From assembly GCA_020720705.1 (NCBI GenBank), contig DYOJ01000017.1:1-17171 (forward strand): 17,171 nucleotides of DNA. Direction: 5' to 3'. Below the pieces are notes generated by a model. It was given only the letters and a program-made list of their open reading frames with translations, was not told the origin of the DNA and searched no databases. Position 1 is the first letter of the stretch, and each line of letters starts with the position of its first letter. The position numbers and the translations under genes were made by a program. Positions 1 through 7,838 of the stretch are shown here, in pieces. This DNA comes from Acetofilamentum sp. Its GTDB lineage: Bacteria > Bacteroidota > Bacteroidia > Bacteroidales > JAADGE01.

Positions 1-51
1 AAGCGTATTACAAGATTTTGGTCTCGCCCAAGCGCTTAACGAATTTTGCAC

Positions 52-74
52 TTACATAGTGTTTGTAAGAAAAC
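52..74 (+). repeat. Left arm of a 23-bp inverted repeat
   Basis: This arm is the reverse complement of 266-288 with 22 of 23 bases matching; the inner 17 bases (TTACATAGTGTTTGTAA, 52-68) match perfectly. The mismatch pairs 69 with 271. The arms enclose 191 bp of AT-rich DNA without a gene. I see no target-site duplication next to the arms (TGCAC on the left, AGGTT on the right), which argues against a simple recent MITE. Arm length and spacing are in the range of invertible segments known in Bacteroides, but no recombinase gene is visible here. Confidence 0.85.
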
Positions 75-174
75 TCATAACTTGTTGAAATTCTTTACGA
101 TATAGCGAAATTTCGTTCCGAATGCTTTTAGAAATTCAGTCGAAATTCAATTGAAACTATTAAAAACAACTGAA

Positions 175-218
175 TGACTACTTTTTGACCATTAAATGAC
201 CACTATATGACAATACTT
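175..218 (+). repeat. Four TGAC direct repeats with an 11-bp period
   Basis: TGAC occurs at 175, 186, 197 and 208, exactly 11 bp apart; the middle two units are TGACCA. On the opposite strand they read as GTCA-type boxes, resembling the 11-bp-spaced direct repeats (CTGTCAT-like) bound by PhoB/OmpR-family regulators. The repeats are seen directly; the binding role is inference. They lie within the interval bounded by the inverted repeat, and no gene starts close by on either strand. Confidence 0.5.
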
Positions 219-244
219 TCGATTGGAAAAAAGAATTTAATTAA

Positions 245-439
245 CATAAAATCAAGTATTTATACGTTTTATTACAAACACTATGTAAAGGTTTTTCTAA
301 TTCAGAAATTGCGGACAAACTCGGTATCAGTCAACGCACTGCAGACGGGCATCGCAGCCGATTGTTCGACAAAACGGGTGCTGTAAACTCGCCGAATTTA
401 GTTCTGTTTGCCGTCAAAAACGGGTTGATAAAAGTATAA
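245..439 (+). pseudogene. Remnant of a LuxR/NarL-type HTH regulator (C-terminal domain only)
   Basis: An open frame of 64 codons runs from just after a stop (242-244) to TAA at 437-439. It encodes a recognisable GerE/LuxR helix-turn-helix: GFSNSEIADKLGISQRT, then DGHRSRLFDKTGA, then NLVLFAVKNGLIKV. That is the usual end of a NarL/FixJ response regulator. There is no ATG, GTG or TTG in frame that gives a full domain, and no receiver domain is visible upstream. Homology to the domain starts at about 266-281, inside the right arm of the inverted repeat, so the gene appears to have been cut or rearranged there. A functional short protein from a rare start codon is possible but unlikely. Confidence 0.75.
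266..288 (+). repeat. Right arm of a 23-bp inverted repeat
   Basis: This arm is the partner of 52-74. It overlaps the start of the recognisable HTH-coding sequence and is read there as VLLQTLCK. The left arm, read on the minus strand, gives almost the same peptide (VFLQTLCK) before the similarity ends. This fits either a small inverted duplication of the regulator gene or a recombination site placed inside it. Confidence 0.85.
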
Positions 440-495
440 TTGAGAATACAACTGAAAGCATCAAAATATTCACAATAAATTATTAAACGGAAGTT

Positions 496-2298
496 ATGAT
501 ATTGAGTTTTACCGATAAGCTAATCATTTTTGCATATCTACTAATCAGCTTAGGAATAGGCATTTACATGTCTCGCAGAGCAGGAAAAGGGATGTCCGAT
601 TTTTTTCTGGGCGGACGCAAACTCCCCTGGTACATCGCCGGCACAAGTATGGTTGCAACCACATTTGCCGCCGATACGCCGCTTGCCGTAACCGAACTTG
701 TTGCCCAAAACGGTGTTGCCGGCAATTGGCTTTGGTGGAATATGGTATTCGGCGGGATGCTTACTGTTTTCTTTTTCGCTAAACTGTGGAGGCGTTCGGG
801 GATAATGACCGATGCCGAATTTGTTTCGATACGCTACGCCGGTAAACCTGCAAATTTTTTGCGCGGGTTTCGTGCAGTTTACATCGGTATAGTGATGAAT
901 GTGGTTGTGATAGCTTGGGTAAATTTAGCAATGGTTAAAATACTTAAGGTTATATTTCCCGAACTGACAATTTTTGGATATTCGGAATTTTCCCTTGCCG
1001 GTATCGTCATATCCTCACAGCTTGTAGTAACTGCCGGCATGATGCTGTTTACAGCCATATACTCTTCATTATCAGGGCTTTCAGGCGTTTCATTTACCGA
1101 CAGTTTTCAGTTTTTGATAGCAATGACGGGTAGCGTAGTTTTGGCAATATTTGCAGTAAACCATGAAAAAGTCGGCGGTCTGTCCGGCTTGTCCGAAAAA
1201 ATTTCAGACTCAGCCTTGCAATTCTTCCCTTCGGTTGGCGAAAAAACCGAAAGCGGCGTTCTGACCTTAAGCCTAACTGCACTGATAGCGTATCTCGGCG
1301 TACAATGGTGGGCAAGCTGGTATCCCGGGGCTGAACCCGGCGGCGGCGGATATGTTGCACAACGTATGATGTCAGCCAAAAATGAAAAACACTCCTTGCT
1401 GGCTACCTTATGGTTTCAAATTGCACATTTTGCACTTCGCCCTTGGCCTTGGATAGTTGCAGCACTTGCGGCACTTGTGCTTTACCCCGATGCCGCCGAC
1501 AAAGGTGCAACTTATGTAATGCTGATACGTGATGTCTTACCTTCCGGTTTTACAGGTTTACTTTTAGCCGCATTTCTGGCAGCATTTATGTCCACGCTTG
1601 CATCACAAACTGTTTGGGGGACTTCATACATTATCAACGACTTATACAAACCCTATTTGAAAAAAAATGCCTCCGATAAGACCTACTTACGCGTTTCGCG
1701 CATTACTACTTTTTTGCTGATGCTGTTCGCCCTTATCGTAACAACCCAATTTGACCGTATCAGCGATGCGTGGAAATTTGTGCTCACCATGAGTGCCGGT
1801 ATCGGCTCGGTGTTGCTCTTGCGCTGGTTCTGGTGGCGTATAAACGCATGGTCGGAACTGTCTGCGATGCTTGCCCCGTATGTTATTTATCCGGTTTTGA
1901 AATACGGTTTTAAATTAGATGTTTTGAACGGAGATTTTGAAATATGCCTGATTATCATAGCTTTATGGTCGAGCATTGTTTGGGTAAGTATTACATTTTT
2001 GACAAAACCTGAAGATAACGAAAAACTAAAATCATTCTACACAAAAGTTCACCCCTCAGCAAAAGGATGGGCTCCGATAGCCTCGCAACTACCTGATATT
2101 AAGGCAGACATCGGTTACGGACGCTCGTTTGTCAATTGGGCTTTAGGTGTCGGCGCAGTATTATCGGCTCTTTTTGGAACAGGCAAACTATTGTTTGTAG
2201 GAACAGGCACCGGGATGATTTTTTACGGCATCACAATTGTTTTTATTTTACTGATTATCAGAAATTTAGCAAAATCAGAAGAAAAAGACAAAATGTAA
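496..2298 (+). CDS. Sodium:solute symporter family (SSS/SLC5) transporter
   Basis: This is a 600-aa integral membrane protein with about 13-14 hydrophobic segments, the usual size and layout of the SSS family, which couples inward Na+ flow to uptake of a small solute across the inner membrane. Family features are the early segment followed by FFLGGRKLPWYIAGTSM (about 36-52), the glycine-rich GAEPGGGGYVAQRMMSAKN near residue 280-298, and the helix FMSTLASQTVWGTSY, which matches the region providing the second Na+ site. The substrate cannot be read from the sequence; sugars, osmolytes and anions are all known in the family. The ATG at 496 lies directly before the first membrane helix. It is 152 bp from the chemosensory cluster, so co-transcription is possible but unproven. 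Confidence 0.85.
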   Translation: MILSFTDKLIIFAYLLISLGIGIYMSRRAGKGMSDFFLGGRKLPWYIAGTSMVATTFAADTPLAVTELVAQNGVAGNWLWWNMVFGGMLTVFFFAKLWRRSGIMTDAEFVSIRYAGKPANFLRGFRAVYIGIVMNVVVIAWVNLAMVKILKVIFPELTIFGYSEFSLAGIVISSQLVVTAGMMLFTAIYSSLSGLSGVSFTDSFQFLIAMTGSVVLAIFAVNHEKVGGLSGLSEKISDSALQFFPSVGEKTESGVLTLSLTALIAYLGVQWWASWYPGAEPGGGGYVAQRMMSAKNEKHSLLATLWFQIAHFALRPWPWIVAALAALVLYPDAADKGATYVMLIRDVLPSGFTGLLLAAFLAAFMSTLASQTVWGTSYIINDLYKPYLKKNASDKTYLRVSRITTFLLMLFALIVTTQFDRISDAWKFVLTMSAGIGSVLLLRWFWWRINAWSELSAMLAPYVIYPVLKYGFKLDVLNGDFEICLIIIALWSSIVWVSITFLTKPEDNEKLKSFYTKVHPSAKGWAPIASQLPDIKADIGYGRSFVNWALGVGAVLSALFGTGKLLFVGTGTGMIFYGITIVFILLIIRNLAKSEEKDKM

Positions 2299-2450
2299 AG
2301 TTTACTTTTCTTTTAAAATTATTTTTTGTTCGGTAAAAGTTTTCTACTTTAGCCGAAATAATTGCATAAGGAATCAGTATCAAAATAAAAATGGAATAAA
2401 TTTTGTTACTGTTTGCGTAATGCCGACAATAAATTGCGAAATATCAGAAG

Positions 2451-4217
2451 ATGCAAAACAAATTTACCCCCACAAATCCGATATTCGATAAAATAACGAC
2501 CTCATTATCAAACATTGAGGGCAGCGTGTCAGAGTTGAACAAGTGTTCAACCGGCGATTTTATCATGCTGAATAATTATCTAAAAAAACAATATTCGCGC
2601 ATCGAAAATATCTCGGATAATGTAGGAAGTGTATTTGAATTGACTGCCGGCTCGGAAAATATTGCACTTTCAGGAAAAATTCAACAATTTCAATCCGAAT
2701 TCAAAAAAAGTTTACGTTGCTCGGAAAACTTCTTTTCGGAAAATTCAGATTTAATTGACAGAATTATCTCATATCTGAACTTGATGTATATTCCGTTGAA
2801 AAATTATGCCCAAAATATTTTCACACTCAGTTTTCTGTCAAGCAGTTTGAAATTCAATCTGTTACTCAACAAAGATAAGCGAGAAAATTTTAATACCGAA
2901 ATTGAACTTTTCAATGAATATATTAAAGAAATCAAACGTTTAAACTCACTTTTTGAAGATTCCGTTACCGAAATAAAAGTTTTGCACGACAGAATACAGG
3001 AAAAACTTAGGGAACAAAAAGAAAACAATCATATCAACACCGAGCGCGCCGAAGAGAAAATTTCTACCGCAATAAAAAATCTGGCTGATAAAAAAAATGA
3101 AGGCGAACGCAGGATACCCGAGTTGCAAAAAATCAAAACCCGGTATCAGGAAAATGTGAGCAAAATAATCACGAATCTGCAATACAGCGATATTATCCGA
3201 CAAAAAATCGAGCACATCAGCGAAGCTCATAAACACATGATTGAGAAGATTAAAGACGTTCGAGATAAAAACGACCTCGCCATATCGGAACAGTACATGT
3301 TGCAAATCAAAGATATAGCAGATTTGCAAATCGCTCAACTCATACGTACGAACCACGAATATCAGACTGCCGTACAAGTTATTTCCGAAAAATTTGTGGA
3401 CATACGCAGCGATATTAACGAACTCACGGGAGACACTTTAAAAATTTCCGGCTTGCGCTCCGTAAACCCCGACAAGCATCACGATTTTTACATGATAGAG
3501 GAGCAGTTAGAACGAGTTCAGGAAATTACACACAAATATGTTACGCATAGTTCTGATATTGACCATTTTATAACAGACGTAAGGGCAATATTACAAAACT
3601 ATGAAGACAATTTTAGGGTGTATGAAAATACGACCAAAAATATCAACGACTTAGCCAAATCCGTCATTGTAAAATCAAGAGATATGTTTGCAGGCCAAGC
3701 AAACATCATGGACATTATTACACAATTTGAAACGGTCTGTAAGTCAGCCGAATTTAACATAAGCGATATCAAACGATACTTTGGAAAATGCGACTCGGAC
3801 CACGATAAACTCCGAATTGAAGAACGAGAGTTCGCTTGCCGAGACATCAAAACATTTGACGAAGATATACGCACTTTGTTGCTGGAAATCAAAGAAAAAA
3901 ATATTTCCATTCGCAATATCATTGTTCAAACAGAACAACTCGAACGTATCGTAGCCGGCGACATCACCAGCGCGGTTAAAGAAATTCAGTATTATATGTT
4001 TTACGAGCAAGCCGCCACAAACATTATCATTCGGTTAAAAGAACTGTTTGATTTGATTGAAATAGAGCACTCCGGCGAAAACGAGAAAAAAGAAAATTTG
4101 CGAGAACACAGAGCGACTTATACCATGAAAAGTGAACGAATTATCCATGACCAAGTTGCCGAAGGACAGCTCGGAAGTGATGTTACCGTAGAAGAAGAAG
4201 AAATCGAATTTTTTTAA
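2451..4217 (+). CDS. Large soluble coiled-coil protein with a CheZ-like DxxxQ motif
   Basis: This is a 588-aa protein with no signal peptide or membrane segment; most of it looks helical and coiled-coil, especially 150-230 and 345-510. I do not recognise a named full-length family. Residues 243-256 read LQYSDIIRQKIEHI. They align without gaps with the active-site helix of the CheY-P phosphatase CheZ (FQDLTGQVIKRM in E. coli), placing D247 and Q251 on its two catalytic residues. The end is a flexible, acidic tail finishing EEEEIEFF, comparable to the acidic, Phe-ending CheY-binding tail of CheZ. It is first in the chemosensory cluster, 11 bp before the STAS gene. A CheY-P phosphatase or an array scaffold is inferred; the protein is far longer than CheZ (about 214 aa), so a purely structural role remains possible. 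Confidence 0.6.
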   Translation: MQNKFTPTNPIFDKITTSLSNIEGSVSELNKCSTGDFIMLNNYLKKQYSRIENISDNVGSVFELTAGSENIALSGKIQQFQSEFKKSLRCSENFFSENSDLIDRIISYLNLMYIPLKNYAQNIFTLSFLSSSLKFNLLLNKDKRENFNTEIELFNEYIKEIKRLNSLFEDSVTEIKVLHDRIQEKLREQKENNHINTERAEEKISTAIKNLADKKNEGERRIPELQKIKTRYQENVSKIITNLQYSDIIRQKIEHISEAHKHMIEKIKDVRDKNDLAISEQYMLQIKDIADLQIAQLIRTNHEYQTAVQVISEKFVDIRSDINELTGDTLKISGLRSVNPDKHHDFYMIEEQLERVQEITHKYVTHSSDIDHFITDVRAILQNYEDNFRVYENTTKNINDLAKSVIVKSRDMFAGQANIMDIITQFETVCKSAEFNISDIKRYFGKCDSDHDKLRIEEREFACRDIKTFDEDIRTLLLEIKEKNISIRNIIVQTEQLERIVAGDITSAVKEIQYYMFYEQAATNIIIRLKELFDLIEIEHSGENEKKENLREHRATYTMKSERIIHDQVAEGQLGSDVTVEEEEIEFF

Positions 4218-4228
4218 CAAGCAACGCG

Positions 4229-4537
4229 ATGCCCGACACAAAATTACATATTACAGAAAAAAACGGAACTGCAGAACTCACATTCAGCGGTAAATTGACC
4301 GTATCAACCATCGAAGACATGATACCCGCATTAAATACGGCAATAGATAAATTCAAGACGTTTCAAATAACCGTTTCCGATACAGAAAGTTTTGATATGG
4401 CGGCAGTTCAAGTGCTTGTTTCTTTGAAAAAAACATTGGAGCAGGAGCAAAAAAAAGCAACTTTCAGTTTCAAAATTCCCGAAAAGATACGAGAATCCTT
4501 GGAAACAACGGGAATATTATCATATTTTAACAAATAA
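4229..4537 (+). CDS. STAS-domain protein without the usual phospho-serine
   Basis: This 102-aa protein is a single STAS domain (anti-sigma-factor-antagonist fold): an N-terminal beta hairpin (LHITEKNGTAELTFSGKL), a central helix, the ITVSDTESFD strand and the following helix. In SpoIIAA-like proteins the turn reads D-S-[SA]-G with a phosphorylated serine. Here it is D56-M-A-A-V, so the switch serine is missing. It lies 11 bp after the coiled-coil gene and 30 bp before cheY. STAS genes directly before cheY-cheA are known from several F7-like chemosensory clusters, and the role is probably structural or a docking one. No partner anti-sigma kinase is visible. Confidence 0.75.
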   Translation: MPDTKLHITEKNGTAELTFSGKLTVSTIEDMIPALNTAIDKFKTFQITVSDTESFDMAAVQVLVSLKKTLEQEQKKATFSFKIPEKIRESLETTGILSYFNK

Positions 4538-4567
4538 AAAAAAATCAAATTCAGTAATACATAAGCC

Positions 4568-4936
4568 ATGGCTAAGACAATTGTAATTGTTGACGATTCA
4601 GAAAGCATACGAGAAGTAGTAAGTTTTACGCTCGAAAATGCCGGATACAACGTGCTTGTGGGTATTGACGGAAAAGATGCCCTCAAATTTTTTGACGGTT
4701 CCACCGAGATAGACCTCTTAATCACCGACTTGTATATGCCAAATATGAACGGGATAGAACTCATCCGCGCCGTCAGGGACAATCCGGACTATAAACGTAT
4801 CCCAATTTTATTTCTGACAACGGAATCGCAACGTGATAAAAAAATGGAAGCAAAAGATGCCGGCGCAACCGGGTGGATTATCAAACCCTTTGTGCCTGCC
4901 AAGTTGCTTTCGGCACTCGACAAAGTTATTCGTTAA
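4568..4936 (+). CDS. cheY: CheY, single-domain chemotaxis response regulator
   Basis: This is a 122-aa receiver domain with no output domain. Visible active-site residues are the acidic pair D9-D10, phosphoacceptor D54 (ITDLYMP), T84 and K106 (IIKPF). W103 occupies the place of the aromatic switch residue (Tyr106 in E. coli CheY). It would be phosphorylated by the CheA encoded 53 bp downstream and carry the signal to an unknown motor or effector. The ATG is preceded by ATAAGCC, the same seven bases found before the ATG at 9069, with no Shine-Dalgarno sequence. Confidence 0.93.
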   Translation: MAKTIVIVDDSESIREVVSFTLENAGYNVLVGIDGKDALKFFDGSTEIDLLITDLYMPNMNGIELIRAVRDNPDYKRIPILFLTTESQRDKKMEAKDAGATGWIIKPFVPAKLLSALDKVIR

Positions 4937-4989
4937 ACCTGCAAACTGCCGGAATAAATTAATGCAATGCCGATTGAAACCGAAACAAA

Positions 4990-7041
4990 ATGGAAGATTT
5001 CAGAAATAAATTCAAAGAAGAGGCTAACGATTTAATAAACGCACTCGAAAACTCGGTGTTGCGTTTGGAATCCGCCCCTCATGACGAAGACCTCATAAAC
5101 GAGGTGTTCCGTATCATGCACTCTCTGAAAGGCGGCGGCGCGATGTTCGGCTTCGTAAAAATTTCAGAGTTTACCCATAATCTCGAAAATATCTATGACG
5201 AAATCCGGAACGGAAAGAAACAAACAAACATCGAACTTGTTAATGCAACATTTGAATCCGTTGACCATTTGCGCAACCTGCTTCGAGACGAAATTGACGC
5301 AAGTATCGAACAAAAACATATCGAACTCTCGAAACGTATAGAAAAACTTGTTACAGACAACACTGAAAATCAATCATTTGATGAATATCAAGATATGATT
5401 CTAAACGGCGATAACGGTGCAAAAGCCGTTCCGAAAGCCGGATATTACATCTATTTTAAACCAAACGCAGATATTTTTGATAACGGAACAAATCCGCTTT
5501 TTTTAATTGATGACATACGCGCACTCGGCAATACTAAAATATTTACACACCTCGAAAAAATCCCGACTTTCGGAAAATTCGACTTCTCCGTCAGTTATAC
5601 TTATTGGGAAATATTGCTCGAAACCAAAGAATCCGTACTCGAAATTAACGACATTTTTATGTTCGTTGAAGACGAATGTACCCTCGAAATCAAAAAAATC
5701 GGGGATTGGGACTTAGTTTCCAACGAAAAATATATTGAAGCAATAACTAAAAAATATAGTTCTGATAAATTTGATTATCAAGAACTTAAATCACTTGCAC
5801 ATACTATTTTCAAACCTAAAGAAACCGAAAAACACCAAGAGAAAAAAGTATCCGAAAAAATCCAAAAATTCGCCCAAGAAAGCGAAATCACCAGCATACG
5901 CATTGCTACTGAAAAGATAGACCAATACATGAACCTTGTCAGTGAGCTGGTTACAGCCCAAGCTGCCCTGAAAATGTATGCAATGAAAACCAAAGAAACC
6001 GAGTTGCTTGCTATCTCGGAAACCATTGAAAATGTAACGGAACAAATCCGCGATAATGCCCTAAGCATATCCCTGATACCTGTTGAAAATACAGTAACCC
6101 GGTTCCGCAGATTGGTTCGCGACTTGTCGGTAGGTGTCAAAAAAGACATCGAATTTATTACCGAAGGTACCGATACTCGCATTGACAAAACTCTCTTGCA
6201 AATTATCACCGACCCGCTGATGCACATTATCAGAAACAGCATTGACCACGGCATTGAATTGCCGAGCGAGCGTGTGAAAGCAGGAAAACCCGAACAAGGA
6301 AAAATTATTTTACGCGCCTATTACTCCGGTTCAAATGTTCATATTGACGTTGAAGACGACGGAAAAGGTGTGGATATTGAGAAAGTGCAGAAAAAAGCCA
6401 TCGAACGCGGCTTGATTGCCAACGACGTGCACCTGACAAAAGAAGATGCCCTGAAAATTATTTTCATGCCGGGCTTTTCTACTGCCGAACGAGTTACCGA
6501 CATCTCCGGACGCGGCGTGGGAATGGATGTTCTTAAACGTAAAATTGCCGATGTTCGAGGCGATATCGAAATCAAAAGCGAAAAAGGACAAGGAACACGC
6601 ATCACGCTCAAATTACCGCTGACTTTGTCAATCATTGACGGTCTTTTGGTTACCATCGGACCATCGCTTTTTGTTGTTCCGCTGACTTCGGTATCGAGAA
6701 TTAAAGAATTGAAAATCAAAGATATAACAAGCAAATATCAAAACATTCTGGTCATGGACGGCGAGCAAATTCCGTTCTATTTCCTCAGAGACGAATTGCA
6801 AATAGGCGGCGAATACCCTGAGGAGGTAAAATTTATCATCGTAAAATACGAGAATACAAGAGTAGGAATTATTTTTGATACTGTTATCGGTGAATATCAG
6901 GCTGTATTGAAACCTCTCGGAAAGCTCTATCGAAAGCATGACATAATTACCGGTGCATCCATACTCGGAGACGGCAGCGTAGCTTTAGTTTTAGATACGA
7001 ATAAAATTATCAAAAAGTTTTCATCCAAAGAAATTGTTTAA
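4990..7041 (+). CDS. cheA: CheA chemotaxis histidine kinase
   Basis: This 683-aa protein has the full CheA domain series. P1 is at about 1-105 with phosphoacceptor H44 in RIMHSLKGGGAMFGF. A P2-like regulator-docking domain is at about 150-240 (starting GYYIYFKPNADIF). P3 dimerisation is at about 297-360 (MNLVSELVTAQAAL). The P4 ATPase is at about 365-543, with the N box HIIRNSIDHGIE (412-423), the G1 box VEDDGKGVD (454-462) and the G2 region SGRGVGMDV (506-514). The P5 CheW-like domain is at about 545-683. All catalytic boxes look intact. It would autophosphorylate under control of receptors and CheW and pass phosphate to CheY and CheB. The stop codon is followed after one base by the heptamer array, which separates it from cheW. 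Confidence 0.96.
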   Translation: MEDFRNKFKEEANDLINALENSVLRLESAPHDEDLINEVFRIMHSLKGGGAMFGFVKISEFTHNLENIYDEIRNGKKQTNIELVNATFESVDHLRNLLRDEIDASIEQKHIELSKRIEKLVTDNTENQSFDEYQDMILNGDNGAKAVPKAGYYIYFKPNADIFDNGTNPLFLIDDIRALGNTKIFTHLEKIPTFGKFDFSVSYTYWEILLETKESVLEINDIFMFVEDECTLEIKKIGDWDLVSNEKYIEAITKKYSSDKFDYQELKSLAHTIFKPKETEKHQEKKVSEKIQKFAQESEITSIRIATEKIDQYMNLVSELVTAQAALKMYAMKTKETELLAISETIENVTEQIRDNALSISLIPVENTVTRFRRLVRDLSVGVKKDIEFITEGTDTRIDKTLLQIITDPLMHIIRNSIDHGIELPSERVKAGKPEQGKIILRAYYSGSNVHIDVEDDGKGVDIEKVQKKAIERGLIANDVHLTKEDALKIIFMPGFSTAERVTDISGRGVGMDVLKRKIADVRGDIEIKSEKGQGTRITLKLPLTLSIIDGLLVTIGPSLFVVPLTSVSRIKELKIKDITSKYQNILVMDGEQIPFYFLRDELQIGGEYPEEVKFIIVKYENTRVGIIFDTVIGEYQAVLKPLGKLYRKHDIITGASILGDGSVALVLDTNKIIKKFSSKEIV

Positions 7042-7042
7042 T

Positions 7043-7273
7043 CAGTGAACAGTGAACAGTTATCAGTGAACAGTTACAAATTAGTAGTTACAAGTTACAA
7101 GTTACAAGTTACAAATTTCAAGTTTCAAATTTCAAGTTTCAAATTTCAAATTTCAAATTTCAAATTTCAAATTTCAAATTTCAAATTTCAAGTTTCAAAT
7201 TTCAAGTTACAAATTTCAAGTTACAAATTTCAAGTTACAAATTTCAAATTTCAAGTTTCAAATTTCAAGTTTC
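7043..7273 (+). repeat. Array of 33 perfectly phased heptamers
   Basis: From 7043 to 7273 the sequence divides without any phase break into 33 seven-base units. Fifteen are AAATTTC, six AAGTTAC and five AAGTTTC; the other seven lie in the first 49 bases and include three CAGTGAA. A decayed unit (AAATTCT) follows at 7274-7280. Units grade from CAGTGAA through AAGTTAC to AAATTTC, as expected for local duplication with drift. Because 7 is not a multiple of 3 and the main unit has no stop in forward phase, a GTG-started 81-codon frame (7045-7290) is open by construction. It encodes a 7-residue repeat like NFKFQIS and is probably not a gene. Confidence 0.95.
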
Positions 7274-7313
7274 AAATTCTCAATAATTAAACAAAATCTA
7301 TAATCCAAGTCTT

Positions 7314-7838
7314 ATGGCACAGAACGAAAATACCCAAAATACATATCTCACGTTTAGACTCGGGACTGAGATTTTTGCGGCTTCGATAGACAAAGCCGTA
7401 AGCATCATTGAAGTTCCCGAAATCATCAAAGTTCCGCGTTCGCCTTCGTATATGAAAGGCATTATCAACGTTCGCGGCACTGTCATGCCCGTCATTGATG
7501 CACGAATGAAATTCGGAATGAAACCTATCGAAATAAAAAAACGAACGGTTATCGTTACGTTTCGGGTGGATATTGAAGGCGAAAATGTTGATGTAGGCGC
7601 GCTTGTGGACGAACCCGGCGCAGTCATTCAGATAAAAAAAGAGCAAATTATGAATCGCCCCGATATCGGTTCAAAATATAAATCGGAACTGATTGTGGGA
7701 GCATTTACTCACAACGAGCAATTTATTATGCTGGTTGATATTGACAAAGTTTTTACACTCGACGAGCTGACAGAAATCAACGACAGTAAGGAAGAACACA
7801 GCCTCGAAGAACACATCGAAGCAGAATCTCACAAATAA
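7314..7838 (+). CDS. cheW: CheW, receptor-kinase coupling protein
   Basis: This 174-aa protein is a single CheW domain (about 8-150) that would link chemoreceptor tips to CheA. Typical features are YLTFRLGTEIFAASI near the start, PRSPSYMKGIINVRGTVMPVID (two conserved turns, including the NxRGxxxPVID signature) and a VGALVDEPGAVIQI segment. The acidic C-terminal extension (about 152-174, many Glu) is somewhat longer than in the shortest CheWs. Its stop codon overlaps the next start by one base (TAATG), so it is translationally linked to the first receptor. It lies 272 bp from cheA because of the heptamer array, the widest gap in the cluster. Confidence 0.95.
   Translation: MAQNENTQNTYLTFRLGTEIFAASIDKAVSIIEVPEIIKVPRSPSYMKGIINVRGTVMPVIDARMKFGMKPIEIKKRTVIVTFRVDIEGENVDVGALVDEPGAVIQIKKEQIMNRPDIGSKYKSELIVGAFTHNEQFIMLVDIDKVFTLDELTEINDSKEEHSLEEHIEAESHK

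Larger units (their letters stand above)
1..495. other. Gene-free, AT-rich upstream region
   Basis: No intact gene is visible in either strand. Besides the regulator remnant, the inverted repeat and the TGAC repeats, it contains a 10-bp palindrome CGAAATTTCG (106-115) and several GAAATTC words. A Bacteroidota-type promoter was looked for before the symporter. The best match to TAnnTTTG is TATAATTG at 435-442, with one mismatch, but its nearest TTTG (407-410) is 24 bases upstream, too far for confidence. Confidence 0.6.

Noticed and set aside
1..100. Short minus-strand frame ending KRLGETKIL
   Set aside because: It is only about 28 codons, starts after a stop without a start codon, and matches no family I can name.
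1094..1379. Long minus-strand open frames inside the symporter, and similar ones inside the 588-aa protein, cheA, the receptor genes, cheR and cheB
   Set aside because: They lie wholly within well-supported genes, show no recognisable domain, and their amino-acid composition is that of antisense shadows.
2291..2315. GTAAAGTTTAC followed by T-rich DNA as a terminator of the symporter gene
   Set aside because: The palindrome leaves a one-base loop and the stem is nearly all A-T, so a stable terminator hairpin is unlikely.
2325..2352. TTTG and TACTTTAG as a promoter for the chemosensory cluster
   Set aside because: The spacer is 16 bases, shorter than the usual range, and the -7 element has a mismatch. 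A real promoter may exist in 2299-2450, but I cannot point to it.
3993..4056. A second CheZ-like motif (MFYEQAATNIIIRL) near the end of the 588-aa protein
   Set aside because: The acidic and amide residues are one position out of register (E to N is five residues, not four), so it does not match DxxxQ.
7045..7290. GTG-started 81-codon frame made of a 7-residue repeat (NFKFQIS type)
   Set aside because: It is open only because the heptamer lacks stops in forward phase. It has no ribosome-binding site, starts three bases after the cheA stop and covers the repeat array exactly.
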